From contig CALXXF010000018.1 of assembly GCA_944392615.1 (NCBI GenBank), positions 1 through 48,412 on the forward strand: 48,412 nt of DNA. The letters run 5' to 3'. The position numbers and the translations under genes were made by a program. Positions within the stretch are counted from its first letter, which is position 1; each line of letters begins with the position of its first letter. The stretch is from an uncultured Clostridia bacterium (lineage in GTDB: Bacteria; Bacillota; Clostridia; Oscillospirales; CAG-272). Of this stretch, positions 1-8,155 are shown piece after piece. The notes under the pieces are model-generated. The model had not been told where the DNA came from. It saw only the letters and a list, made by a program, of their open reading frames with translations, and ran no database searches.

Positions 1-186
1 AAGAGTTTTTCGGAAGTTTTCTCAGGAAAGAATTTTCAGGAAAGAGTTTTTCGAAAATTTTCTCAGGAAAGAATTTTCAGAAAAGAGTTTTTCGGAAGTT
101 TTCTCAGGAAAGAATTTTCAGGAAAGAGTTTTTCGAAAATTTTCTCAGGAAAGAATTTTTAGGAAAGAATTTTCAGGAAAGTTTTT
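1..186. repeat. 41-base tandem repeat with 82-base higher-order period
   Basis: Units starting aagagtttttcg begin at 1, 42, 83 and 124, an exact 41-base spacing. Units 1 and 3 read cggaag after the T-run and units 2 and 4 read cgaaaa, so the real duplication unit is a pair (82 bases). Positions 165-186 are a decayed fragment of the same unit. The array may continue beyond the left edge. It lies just downstream of the stop codon of the GH78 remnant. No gene is visible in it. Confidence 0.9.
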
Positions 187-1000
187 TCAGAACACGGATG
201 TTCCGGGCAAAGACACGCCTTTTTTGCGGAAGACAGTGATTACGGACAAGTCGGTTCCGCCTGCTTTTGGCAGAGATTTCGACGTGAGCCCTGTGTCTTC
301 AAAAACGTGACCAGCCGGCAGGACTATACTCGCCTTCACACCGCTCTCTCGTTCTGTGCGGAAAAGAATGGTATTGCCGCCGGCTCTCTCCCACGAAACC
401 GAGATCTCGCCTTTTGGCGTCCGGTAATATGCCGATGCCCGCGTCAGCTTTTTTACGAAAGAAGGGCGCACAAGCACATTGCAGGGATCGTCAAGCTGAG
501 GATTTACACACAGCCCGGCTATATGTGATATGAAAAAGCCGCTTACGTCGCCCATGAAATGGTGATTGAATGATGTCGTATCCCCTGTGGTTTCTTTCTG
601 AAGAAATTCTATCATCGAGCATGCTGAAAGGCCGTCGACAATGAAGCCGTATGACGGAGGATCTGTGCGTGTGATCATGTCGTATGCGAGGTCCGCCATG
701 CCTGATGACGCAAGCACCCTGAAGATAACACGCAGTCCGAGTACGCCGCAGTCCATGTGACCGCCGGCAGCGTCTATCATGTCGACAAGACGGCGCAGTG
801 CGTCGGGGCGCTCATGGGGCGAAAATTCTTCTGTTGCTTTTATGTATTTTTCTGACAGGATCTCCATAATAACGCACCCGTCCCTTCGTTGTAGCAGGAT
901 TGAGCATGCACAAAGACGCCTCCGTGTGCTTTTTTGAATAGCTCGTTTATATCTGCAGCTGCCGCAGGATTCGGGGAATGCCGTCTTTTAACGCAAACCG
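187..1000 (-). pseudogene. Decayed C-terminal remnant of a GH78 alpha-L-rhamnosidase
   Basis: The largest open stretch (187-867, 226 residues from ATG) matches only the last third of a GH78 enzyme. It has the GGHMDCGVLG stretch, then a helix like ASSGMADLAYDMITR, then NHHFMGDVSGFF and a C-terminal beta domain. The intact neighbour at 1197-3413 has the equivalent features. Upstream of the ATG, another frame (about 868-980) reads on as plausible GH78 sequence (ADINELFKK, then GGVFVHAQSCYNEGTGALL). It joins the ATG frame if one A is restored in ttattatgg, giving L-L-M-E. The catalytic half of the protein is missing altogether. The left limit is the stop codon; the right limit near 1000 is approximate. 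It is most likely a dead duplicate of the adjacent enzyme or of a related one. A short translated fragment from the ATG is possible but would lack an active site. Confidence 0.75.
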
Positions 1001-1082
1001 GAAGTTGACATGTAAAAGCCCGCTTAGCAACCTACAGTTGACAGACGCTTTCCGTCAGCTTCCCCTTTGGCGCCGCAGACAC

Positions 1083-1191
1083 GCCGTTTTTGAAATGCGC
1101 CGTTTTAAAATGCTCCGTTTTTGAAATGCGCCGTTTTAAAATGCGCCGTTTTTGAAATGTGCCGTTTTTGAAATGCGCCGTTTTGAAATGC
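1083..1191. repeat. 15/16-base tandem repeat, 7 units
   Basis: Seven head-to-tail copies of gccgtttttgaaatgc, with 15-base variants that lose one T or A, fill 1083-1191. The array ends 6 bases from the stop codon of the GH78 gene at 1197, so it forms the start of that transcript's 3' untranslated region. Confidence 0.9.
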
Positions 1192-1196
1192 TGCGC

Positions 1197-3413
1197 TCAC
1201 AGGTTTATTTGCAGTTTGTTTAATCCTTTATTGAGAGACAGCTCTGTACCGTTATAGCTGAAAACAGCATCTGAATTTTCCGGAATGTCTATCTCCAGCT
1301 GAGCCGATGTGCCCTGCTTTTCCCATTTTACCGATATTACACCGCTTTCTGTCGAAATTGAGGCTGACAGGCGGTTGAGTCCTTCGGGAAAGACAGGATG
1401 TATGCTGATGCTTTTATATGCGTAGCCCTCTTTTCCGGACGCTTGTCTGATGCCGGCAAAGCCTGAAAAAATATGCCTTGCCGGAGCGCCGAACGCGGGA
1501 TGAAAATGAGAGCCGCCGCCGTCCGGGAACTCATATATGGTAGTTGCCCCGCGTCTTTTCATCCACAGATACGAACCGGGCGCATCTGAGGAAATCAGGC
1601 GGTATGCGAGGTCACCGAAGCCGTGTTCAATAAGTACACCGAGCAGTATGTCTGTGGTGAAGAAGCCGGTATCAAGTCCTGTTGCAAGAGAATACTTTGA
1701 ATACAGCCGGTCCAGCGTCCTGTTATCTTCAGGTATGCCCGCCTCTACCGCAAGGGCGTTTGCCCCGCCGACGCCTGAACAGAAATCGGCTGTTTTTTCA
1801 TCATAGAAGTTCTGTCGGACAGCGCGCAATGCCTCCGCCGCAATTTCGCGAAGACGGGGAATATCAGTGTCTTTGCCGAGAAAAGAGGCGATTTCCTCCA
1901 TGCGGTTCAGTGCAATTACAAAGTAGCAGGTATTGAAATATGCCTCAGGCATGCTGCAGCCGTCGGGAAATGCCCAGTCGCCGAGACACCAGCCTCCCTC
2001 CTCTTCGCGCACGACCAGCCCGTTTTCAGAACGGCTCAGCATATACTCCACCCATTTTTCCATATGAGGATAGCATTTTTCGGCAGTGCTTTTATCGGCG
2101 TACATGCGCATGTGATTGTAAGGGACGATGACCACTGCGCCTCCCCACGCGGCAGGACCGCCTCCTCCTCCCATAAACGGAGCGGTGTGGCGCACGTGTC
2201 CGCTTTGCGGGTCCTGACAGTCGTTTATGTCGGTGATCCACTTTTCATAGAAGGAGCGCGAGTCGGTGAGCATCATTGCGGCGAGCGATGTGAGCTGACC
2301 GTCGCCTGTGTAGCCGAGGCGCTCTCTGTGAGGACAGTCCGACGGTACCCCGGCATGCATATTGCAGAGCTGTGTGCGCAGATATGCGTCGTAAAGCCAG
2401 TTCAGCGCCTCGCTGTCGCTGTCGAATCCCGATGTCACGGCAATATCGCAGTGTATTTTCTCAACTGTGATGCAGCTTACCGGAGCATCTGAGGTTATCT
2501 CAAAGAATCGGAACGCATGCCATACGAATTTCGGAAAGAAGCGGTGAGGCTTTCCGTCGCTTATAAATACGTCCGTTTGTATCTGACGTCTTCCGTCTGA
2601 GCATACGTAGCCGCCTCCCGACGATGAAAAGTCGAGCTTTCCATCTCCGTCAAGCTCTTCGGCAAATCTCACAGTAGCCTTGTCGCCGGGAGCTCCGTCC
2701 ATGAAAAGGCCGACTGCACCGCTGAGATTTTCTCCTGCGTCGTAGATTTTTGAGCAGCCGTTATCGGATATCAGGCGCGGGACGATAGACTCAGTCACTC
2801 TGTCCGGCGGACAGGTCTGTCTCGTCAGCTCGATTTTTTCTGAATCAAAGGCGTCAGCCGTCCTGACAGGGATTTCTTTTCTGCACGGGGCTTCGCAAAG
2901 GCGCATATCGTGCACCTCGCCGAGAAAAAGATTGCATTCGGTTATGTAGGAGGCGACACAGGTCTCGTTTCCGTCAGATCTTATAAATTCCCTGCTTCCG
3001 TCCTGAAAGGCAAGCTCTATTTCGTATATACACATCAGCGAATCGCCGAATGACAGTTCACCTTCTGCAATTCTTTTCGTCTGTCTGAACCATCCGTTTC
3101 CGAGGAGTATTTCAAGAAAATTTTCTCCGGGAACCATGTATTCGGTTATGTCATATTCGAGATAATATATTCTGTGGCGGAAGCTCCCTGAAATCGGATA
3201 GGTAAGGCGGTCGAGTCTTCTGCAGATGTAGTCCGACTGCGCAGGTACAAAAAAGTCGCTGCAGACTTTTTTGCCGTTTAACGACAGCTCAAAAAATCCG
3301 AGCCCTGTGACGGCTATTCTGGCGGATACCGCGCCGCGCCGATTGAACCGGCGTATTACGCAGGGCGTTTCAATTTCCTTTTGGCAGCATATCCATTTTG
3401 CGTCTTTCAGCAT
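1197..3413 (-). CDS. GH78-family alpha-L-rhamnosidase, 738 aa
   Basis: Predicted inverting glycosidase that removes terminal alpha-L-rhamnose from plant polysaccharides, glycosides or bacterial glycans. The family signature SDCPHRERLGYTGDG lies at about residues 357-371 and contains the acidic residues of the catalytic (alpha/alpha)6 barrel. GATTIYEFPDGGGSHFHP further on matches the second conserved barrel block. The N-terminal 330 residues are beta-rich accessory domains. No signal peptide is seen, so it probably acts inside the cell on imported oligosaccharides. Length is typical for a compact GH78. The start is supported by a ggagg site about 6 bases before the ATG. The usual RxE/Q residues after DCP are present (H-R-E-R rather than Q-R-D/N-E-R), so one residue of the canonical motif is shorter than in the second GH78 gene of this window. 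The exact substrate cannot be read from sequence. Confidence 0.88.
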   Translation of the reverse strand: MLKDAKWICCQKEIETPCVIRRFNRRGAVSARIAVTGLGFFELSLNGKKVCSDFFVPAQSDYICRRLDRLTYPISGSFRHRIYYLEYDITEYMVPGENFLEILLGNGWFRQTKRIAEGELSFGDSLMCIYEIELAFQDGSREFIRSDGNETCVASYITECNLFLGEVHDMRLCEAPCRKEIPVRTADAFDSEKIELTRQTCPPDRVTESIVPRLISDNGCSKIYDAGENLSGAVGLFMDGAPGDKATVRFAEELDGDGKLDFSSSGGGYVCSDGRRQIQTDVFISDGKPHRFFPKFVWHAFRFFEITSDAPVSCITVEKIHCDIAVTSGFDSDSEALNWLYDAYLRTQLCNMHAGVPSDCPHRERLGYTGDGQLTSLAAMMLTDSRSFYEKWITDINDCQDPQSGHVRHTAPFMGGGGGPAAWGGAVVIVPYNHMRMYADKSTAEKCYPHMEKWVEYMLSRSENGLVVREEEGGWCLGDWAFPDGCSMPEAYFNTCYFVIALNRMEEIASFLGKDTDIPRLREIAAEALRAVRQNFYDEKTADFCSGVGGANALAVEAGIPEDNRTLDRLYSKYSLATGLDTGFFTTDILLGVLIEHGFGDLAYRLISSDAPGSYLWMKRRGATTIYEFPDGGGSHFHPAFGAPARHIFSGFAGIRQASGKEGYAYKSISIHPVFPEGLNRLSASISTESGVISVKWEKQGTSAQLEIDIPENSDAVFSYNGTELSLNKGLNKLQINL

Positions 3414-3658
3414 ATATGCCTCCGCTTGTGTTTTTTGTGTTACAGTTCCTCTTTTATATTTGGAAAGTCTTCCCTGCCATACTGCTTTTCAAATCAATGC
3501 ATGTGTCGGGCAATTTGCAAAAACGTCCTTCAGGGCGCCTCTGCGTTCTGAAGGCACGACAAGGCTATACGGTATTCCGCATGGTGATGTTGCAGGATGC
3601 GAAAAAAGCTGCACGGCGTTCCGCGGGACAGCGTTCTGTAGCCGGCGGGAAAATATTT
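3414..3658. other. Intergenic spacer, 245 bases
   Basis: This spacer lies between two minus-strand genes. It holds the ribosome binding site of the GH78 gene and no open frame, repeat or clear terminator that I can support. Confidence 0.5.
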
Positions 3659-4579
3659 TCAGAAAACGCTTCCTATAAACTTCCATATGAGTATTATAGC
3701 GGCAAGGGCGATTACAACGGCGGCAGGACGTATGATAAGGCTCCATATCACAGCGTTTCTTTTGCCTTTCTCTCTGTCAGACCTGCGGATGCGTTCTGCT
3801 ATTACCGGGGAAATATTGCGCAGAATCTCGGAGCGGTCCGCATTCTTTCCCGTGACCGTCATTTCTGCGTCGCGGCAGGCGAGCAGATACTCAAGGTCTT
3901 CAGACGGCGTGTAGCCGGGGTCGTTCAGGCAGCGTGCCTCTATCAGAAGCTCCCATGCCTTTGCTTTGTACGGATGCCTCGCCACAATTTCCTTGGCGTA
4001 GCCCTCGCCCTTCTGCGCAAGCCCCTCTGCCATGAGACTGCGTACATTATTTATTTTTTTCTCAAGTTCAAGATTCTGAAGGCATATTCCCGATATGTAC
4101 TCATAGGTGCTTTTTGTGCTTTCGTTGCACACAGACATAAACGAGTCGTAGTGCTTCAGCTTTTTTATATCCTTTGCCAGAAAGGACAACTCCGTCTCGT
4201 CCGCCGCTCCTGCCTCCGAGAGCAGCAAAAGCCTTTCCTTCTGCGCCTTGAAAAGGCCGTCGGGTATTTCCTTCAGGACTTCGGCGACCCTGTATCCGCG
4301 GCCGGTGCGGAGGAGCTCCCCTGCCAGTCTCAGTCTGTCGCGCGAGAGTTCGTTATCTGTATACGAATCTGATGCCGCATCGTCGAAACTCACCGAAAAG
4401 GTCCGTGCGCTCTTCTCCAGCTCCTGTTTAAATTCTTCTATAGTGACGCTCCCTGTAAGACAGGCATCGGGGTCGGCAATCCGGGCATACACCGCTCCGC
4501 AGTAATCGCAGACATACGCGCTGCCCTCGGCTTTCAGGGGAGCGCCGCAGTTATCACACTTCATATTTATCAACGCCAT
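3659..4579 (-). CDS. Zinc-ribbon protein with C-terminal membrane anchor, 306 aa
   Basis: I do not recognise a named family. The N-terminus has two CxxC knuckles (C8-C11 and C24-C27) spaced as in a zinc ribbon (CDNC...CDYC). A long helical, TPR-like region follows, with blocks such as KAKAWELLIEARCLND, and then a single hydrophobic segment at about residues 280-302. This suggests a membrane-anchored protein with a cytoplasmic zinc-ribbon head. The start is well supported: ggagg lies 6-7 bases upstream of the ATG and a TTGACA-17-CATAAT promoter lies 63-91 bases further up. It is transcribed alone, away from spoIIE. A second zinc-finger/membrane protein of different sequence occurs at 13026-13742. 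Function unknown. Confidence 0.75.
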   Translation of the reverse strand: MALINMKCDNCGAPLKAEGSAYVCDYCGAVYARIADPDACLTGSVTIEEFKQELEKSARTFSVSFDDAASDSYTDNELSRDRLRLAGELLRTGRGYRVAEVLKEIPDGLFKAQKERLLLLSEAGAADETELSFLAKDIKKLKHYDSFMSVCNESTKSTYEYISGICLQNLELEKKINNVRSLMAEGLAQKGEGYAKEIVARHPYKAKAWELLIEARCLNDPGYTPSEDLEYLLACRDAEMTVTGKNADRSEILRNISPVIAERIRRSDREKGKRNAVIWSLIIRPAAVVIALAAIILIWKFIGSVF

Positions 4580-4641
4580 CGGTTTTCCTCCGAATTAAGC
4601 GGGATATCAGGCATATTGTTGTTTTGATGGATTCTGATTTT

Positions 4642-4670
4642 ATTATGCCCGCCGGGTGCTGTTTTGTCAA
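4642..4670 (-). promoter_or_regulatory. Sigma-A promoter for the zinc-ribbon gene
   Basis: Read on the minus strand: TTGACA (4665-4670), a 17-base spacer, then CATAAT (4642-4647). It lies 63 bases upstream of the ATG at 4579. Confidence 0.75.
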
Positions 4671-4752
4671 TAGCTGCGGGATTGTTTTTTGGTCAAACGC
4701 CGGGTTGAAAAGGGAGGGCGTTCAAATCCTGTAAAATGTTTTCTTCGCATGC

Positions 4753-4803
4753 CTGCGCGGTGGTGCGGTCTGCGCGGTGGTGCGGTCTGCGCGGTGGTGT
4801 GGT
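4753..4803. repeat. 17-base tandem repeat, 3 units
   Basis: Three exact-length copies of ctgcgcggtggtgcggt occupy 4753-4769, 4770-4786 and 4787-4803; the last has a single c-to-t change. The array lies in the divergent spacer between the zinc-ribbon gene and spoIIE, upstream of the promoter at 4642-4670. Confidence 0.9.
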
Positions 4804-4940
4804 CGGCAGACGACAGAAAAGAGCAACAGACAGGTTTTATACTTTTTATGGGTAAACTCATCGTTTTTTGTCGTTAAAAAAGCCGTATTTGCGCAGATTT
4901 CGACCGATTTTTTTATTTGACGCCGTTACAATGAAAACAG

Positions 4941-4971
4941 CGCCGTGAAAGACGCCCCTTCTTTCACGGCG
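4941..4971. other. Strong 12-base-pair hairpin in the zinc-ribbon/spoIIE gap
   Basis: The perfect inverted repeat cgccgtgaaaga / tctttcacggcg (4941-4952 and 4960-4971) has a 7-base loop. On the minus strand it is followed by ctgttttc, which is a weak terminator-like tail. No gene that it could serve is seen in the 714-base gap, so its role is open. Confidence 0.6.
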
Positions 4972-5145
4972 GGAAAATTCACCGTACCGTAAACCGCCCG
5001 CCTCATCAAGCCGGCGCATCCGGAGCGCTCTGCACATATTCTGATGCCCTTTTCTGAGGGAACGACATGGCACATGCCCGCGGAGGCAATCGCCGCCGCA
5101 AGGGCGAAAAGGCGGTTTTTCGGTCGGACGATTTATTTTCAGTAC

Positions 5146-5279
5146 CGGTAAAAACACTTATGGCGGAAAAATGCACTCGCGGTAAAAACACACGCGGTGA
5201 CGAAAATACTCGCGGTAAAAACACACGCGACAACAAAAATATACCGACAATCAAAATATACGCGACGGTAAAATCGCAT
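5146..5279. repeat. Degenerate ~16-base tandem repeat before spoIIE
   Basis: About eight units of 14-19 bases, each starting cgg or cga and containing an A-rich core (cggtaaaaacacacg is the clearest), run from 5146 to 5279. Two 33-base double units at about 5172-5237 are nearly identical. The array ends about 15-30 bases before the possible start codons of spoIIE, so it probably lies in the 5' leader. Confidence 0.7.
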
Positions 5280-5293
5280 GATGTAAGAAAGGC

Positions 5294-7681
5294 ATGGTAG
5301 GTAGGGTAATGAACAACAACAAGTCGGGTTCGACCGGCACAAAAGGAACCATATCCGCTTTTTTCTCAAGAGCGGCAGACGCCGGAAGACTTTTATCGGG
5401 AAAAGGCATATCTGATGAAGATGAGCGTCTTGAAAGCAAAAAACTCAGAAAGAAACTGCTTTTGGCGGCACTCTGTTTTTCAATAGCCTTTATTGTGGAC
5501 AGGGCGCCTCTTCCCTTCGGAGCCACTGGCGTAGGAATAGCTTTTTTTTGCGCATCGGGCGCCGGCGCCGCCATATGCGCTTTTTTCGGCCTTGTTTTTT
5601 CATCTCTTTTTTCGGCGCACAGGCTTATTTCCCTGCTCACCGTGCTCCTTGCGCTTGTGCTCCGTCTGCTTGTCAAGAGGGCGGCGGAGGGCAGGAGCTT
5701 TTTTGACGAGCTTCCGTCGGTCAGAATGGCGCTTGCCGCATGCTGCAGCTTCGTATTTTCCTTTGCCTTCGCCGCGCTCGATTCCTTTGCCATGAATTCG
5801 GTCTATGCAATAGCCATAAGTGTTATAAGCGCTCCTTTGCTGACAGTGATTTTCACAAAGGCGTTTTTGCCTCCTGCCTTTTCATCATCCTCCGCTTCCG
5901 GAGCAGTAAGAGACAGCGCTCGCTGTGTGCTCCTGTTTTTTGTCGTGTATTCGCTCGATTTGAGCGGTTTTTCGGGCTTTTCACTCGGCGTTTTTGCCGG
6001 CTTTTTTATAACTCTTTATGCTGCGGCGTCCAACGGGAGCCTGCGAGGCGCCGTTATCGGGCTTGTATGCGGTCTTGCCTGCGGCGTTGGTTACGCGCCT
6101 GTGTTTGCCGCCGCCGGTCTGGTGTGCGGTCTTCTTAATTCGACAGCCAACACCTACAGCGTGCTTGCCGCACTGTCGGTCGCTTCCGCTATGGACCTAT
6201 ATATAAACGGGTATGCCGACATACTCTTTTTCATGGGCGAAATTCTGCTCTGCTCAATAATATTCCTGCCGCTCTATAATTCCGGTCTGCTTCCAAAAAT
6301 CAAGGTCTTTTCTGAAGAGGGTGACGAGCTCTCCGGAGGGCGCTATGCAAAGGACAAGCGGAAAAATCTGAGAAAGCAGAGGCTATCCTCTCTCTCTTCA
6401 GCGTTCGACGAGCTGTCAGACGTGTTCCTTGAGCTGTCAGAAAGGCAGAGAAAGCCCGGTCTTGCCGAACTCAAAGAGGCGGGCGACGAGGTATACTCGC
6501 GCTATTGCGGCAAGTGTCCTTTGTCGGCTGTCTGCTGGCAGAAGGACTACAAGCAGACAAGCCTTGCCTTTGACATTGTGATAAAAAAACTCCAGGCAGG
6601 AGAGGAGCTGAAGGAAGACGACCTTCCGGAGTTCCTTACCGAGCGCTGCAAAAATTCCGACAGGATACTGCGCGACCTGGAAGAAGAAGCGGCACGTATA
6701 ATAGAAAATGCCGTGAAAAAGGACAAGACAGAGCTCTTTGCACTTGATTACGAGGCAATGGCGGAGATGCTCGAGGCAGCGGCGGCGGAAAACGACGATG
6801 AGCTTGAGGCTGACAAGGCTCTTTCAAAAAGCGCGGCGGGCGTTCTGAGGGCGCTCGGAATATCCGCGCTCGGATATTCCGCATGGGGAAGACGCGGAAA
6901 GACAATAGTCGCCTCAGGCGTTGAAATAGGCACGCTCGGAGTCAGCGGACGCGATATCAAGGACGCCCTTGAAAAAAAGACACACTTAAAGCTCAGCGAG
7001 CCGAGATTCGACTTTTCCGGGGACTTTGTCACAATGTGCGTAGAAAGCCTTCCGGTCATATCGACAGATATATACTGCGCAGGAAGGACCAAGGAGGACG
7101 AGGAGGTAAGCGGCGACATGCTCTCTGTGTTTGAGAGCGGAAATTACTGCCGCTATGCCCTGATATGCGACGGCATGGGCAGCGGAAGAACTGCCGCCAT
7201 AACATCACGGATTGCGACGGTGTTCCTTGAAAAGATGCTTTGCGCCGGAAACAAAACGCCGATAGTAATAAAGCTCCTTTCCAACTTTTTGCGCTCAAAG
7301 AGCGACGAATGTCACTGTACCGCCGACCTTCTTGAAATAGATCTGCTCGCCGGAAGGGCGGTATTCACAAAATGCGGCGCCTCCGCATCGTATGTGATTC
7401 GCGGGGAAAGCGTTTTCAGAATAGACAGCAAGACTCTTCCGATAGGAATAACAAGGGAGATATCAAGCGAACAGACCACCCTATCGCTCTGTCCCGGAGA
7501 CGTGATAATAATGGTCAGCGACGGCGCGGCGGCGATACTTGAAGACGAGCAGACGGTCAGGAAACTGGTGGACGGCGCCGAGGCAAAGAGCCCTGAGGAA
7601 ATAGCCGAGGGGATAATAGGCGTATCAAGCGACAGCGACGACAGGAGCGCGATAGTGATAAAGATAAAGGAAAGCGACTAA
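5294..7681 (+). CDS. spoIIE: Stage II sporulation protein E (SpoIIE), membrane-bound PP2C phosphatase
   Basis: SpoIIE dephosphorylates the anti-anti-sigma factor SpoIIAA and thereby activates sigma-F in the forespore; it also acts at the asymmetric septum. The protein (795 aa; about 790 if the second ATG is used) has the expected plan. There is a basic cytoplasmic N-terminus, about ten membrane segments between residues 50 and 335, a charged linker of about 270 residues with a CxxC-containing patch (CGKCPLSAVC), and a C-terminal PP2C domain. Metal-binding signatures are ICDGMGSGRTAA at about residue 625 and VSDGAAAI at about 742. Length is close to that of Bacillus SpoIIE. The start is uncertain: ATG at 5294 has aaagg only one base away, while ATG at 5309 has a better-spaced ggtaggg. 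The gene stands alone, with repeat arrays on both sides. Confidence 0.95.
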   Translation: MVGRVMNNNKSGSTGTKGTISAFFSRAADAGRLLSGKGISDEDERLESKKLRKKLLLAALCFSIAFIVDRAPLPFGATGVGIAFFCASGAGAAICAFFGLVFSSLFSAHRLISLLTVLLALVLRLLVKRAAEGRSFFDELPSVRMALAACCSFVFSFAFAALDSFAMNSVYAIAISVISAPLLTVIFTKAFLPPAFSSSSASGAVRDSARCVLLFFVVYSLDLSGFSGFSLGVFAGFFITLYAAASNGSLRGAVIGLVCGLACGVGYAPVFAAAGLVCGLLNSTANTYSVLAALSVASAMDLYINGYADILFFMGEILLCSIIFLPLYNSGLLPKIKVFSEEGDELSGGRYAKDKRKNLRKQRLSSLSSAFDELSDVFLELSERQRKPGLAELKEAGDEVYSRYCGKCPLSAVCWQKDYKQTSLAFDIVIKKLQAGEELKEDDLPEFLTERCKNSDRILRDLEEEAARIIENAVKKDKTELFALDYEAMAEMLEAAAAENDDELEADKALSKSAAGVLRALGISALGYSAWGRRGKTIVASGVEIGTLGVSGRDIKDALEKKTHLKLSEPRFDFSGDFVTMCVESLPVISTDIYCAGRTKEDEEVSGDMLSVFESGNYCRYALICDGMGSGRTAAITSRIATVFLEKMLCAGNKTPIVIKLLSNFLRSKSDECHCTADLLEIDLLAGRAVFTKCGASASYVIRGESVFRIDSKTLPIGITREISSEQTTLSLCPGDVIIMVSDGAAAILEDEQTVRKLVDGAEAKSPEEIAEGIIGVSSDSDDRSAIVIKIKESD

Positions 7682-8008
7682 GTAAAGGAGGGCGGCTGAG
7701 CATGCGAGCGTGACTGCCCGGAAGCGTGCCCCGCTGTTCCCGCGCAGTAAAAGGCAAAGCTGTTATGCGCGGCAGTCGCTTCGCTCCGGACAAAACATGC
7801 GGCATCTGGAACAGTTGCGGTTTGGAACAGTCGCGGTTTGGAACAGTCGCGGTTTGGAACGGTTGCGGCATCCGGAACAGTCGTGGTTTGGAACAGTCGC
7901 GGTTTGGAACAGACACCCTTTGAAACGTCATTATTAAAAAGTTCTCTTATCATTTTTCCGGTTTACAGGACAGGAAAGAGGCGTCTGCTTATTCAGCATC
8001 CCTTATGC
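7682..8008. other. Convergent spacer downstream of spoIIE
   Basis: This is gene-free sequence between the convergent spoIIE and aminotransferase genes. It contains the 7802-7914 repeat array. The apparent open frames here are low-complexity products of that array. Confidence 0.6.
7802..7914. repeat. 16-base tandem repeat, 7 units
   Basis: Units related to gcggtttggaacagtc start at 7802, 7817, 7833, 7849, 7865, 7883 and 7899. Five are exactly 16 bases and the others are 15 and 18. Every second or third unit carries small substitutions (gcatctgg, gcggcatccgg). Confidence 0.9.
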
Positions 8009-8050
8009 AAAAACCCCGCTTTCGCGAGCTCTGCGGCCCGGAAAGCGGGG
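8009..8050 (-). terminator. Intrinsic terminator of the aminotransferase gene
   Basis: The inverted repeat ccccgctttc / gaaagcgggg (8014-8023 and 8041-8050) is followed on the minus strand by five T residues. It lies about 105 bases after the aminotransferase stop codon. Confidence 0.8.
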
Positions 8051-8155
8051 TAAAATTTTGGGTTTATTAACTGTTATTTGCCGGATATGAATCCGGCTCG
8101 GCTCCATACTTGAATAAATCTGCCTTCAGCTGTATCGGGGAGAGATTCCGGCAAC

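Noticed and set aside
1083..1191. CRISPR array
   Set aside because: All arrays in the window are head-to-tail repeats without unique spacers, and no cas gene is present.
3398..4372. 324-codon plus-strand frame opposite the zinc-ribbon gene
   Set aside because: Antisense shadow of a gene with promoter, ribosome site and zinc motif; the product has no recognisable domain.
4858..5254. Minus-strand frames of 82-99 codons in the spoIIE upstream gap
   Set aside because: Cys/Arg-rich low-quality sequence, partly repeat-derived, no ribosome site, no family.
7557..7953. Frames reading PNRDCSKPRLF-type repeats
   Set aside because: Translation of the 16-base array; no independent support.
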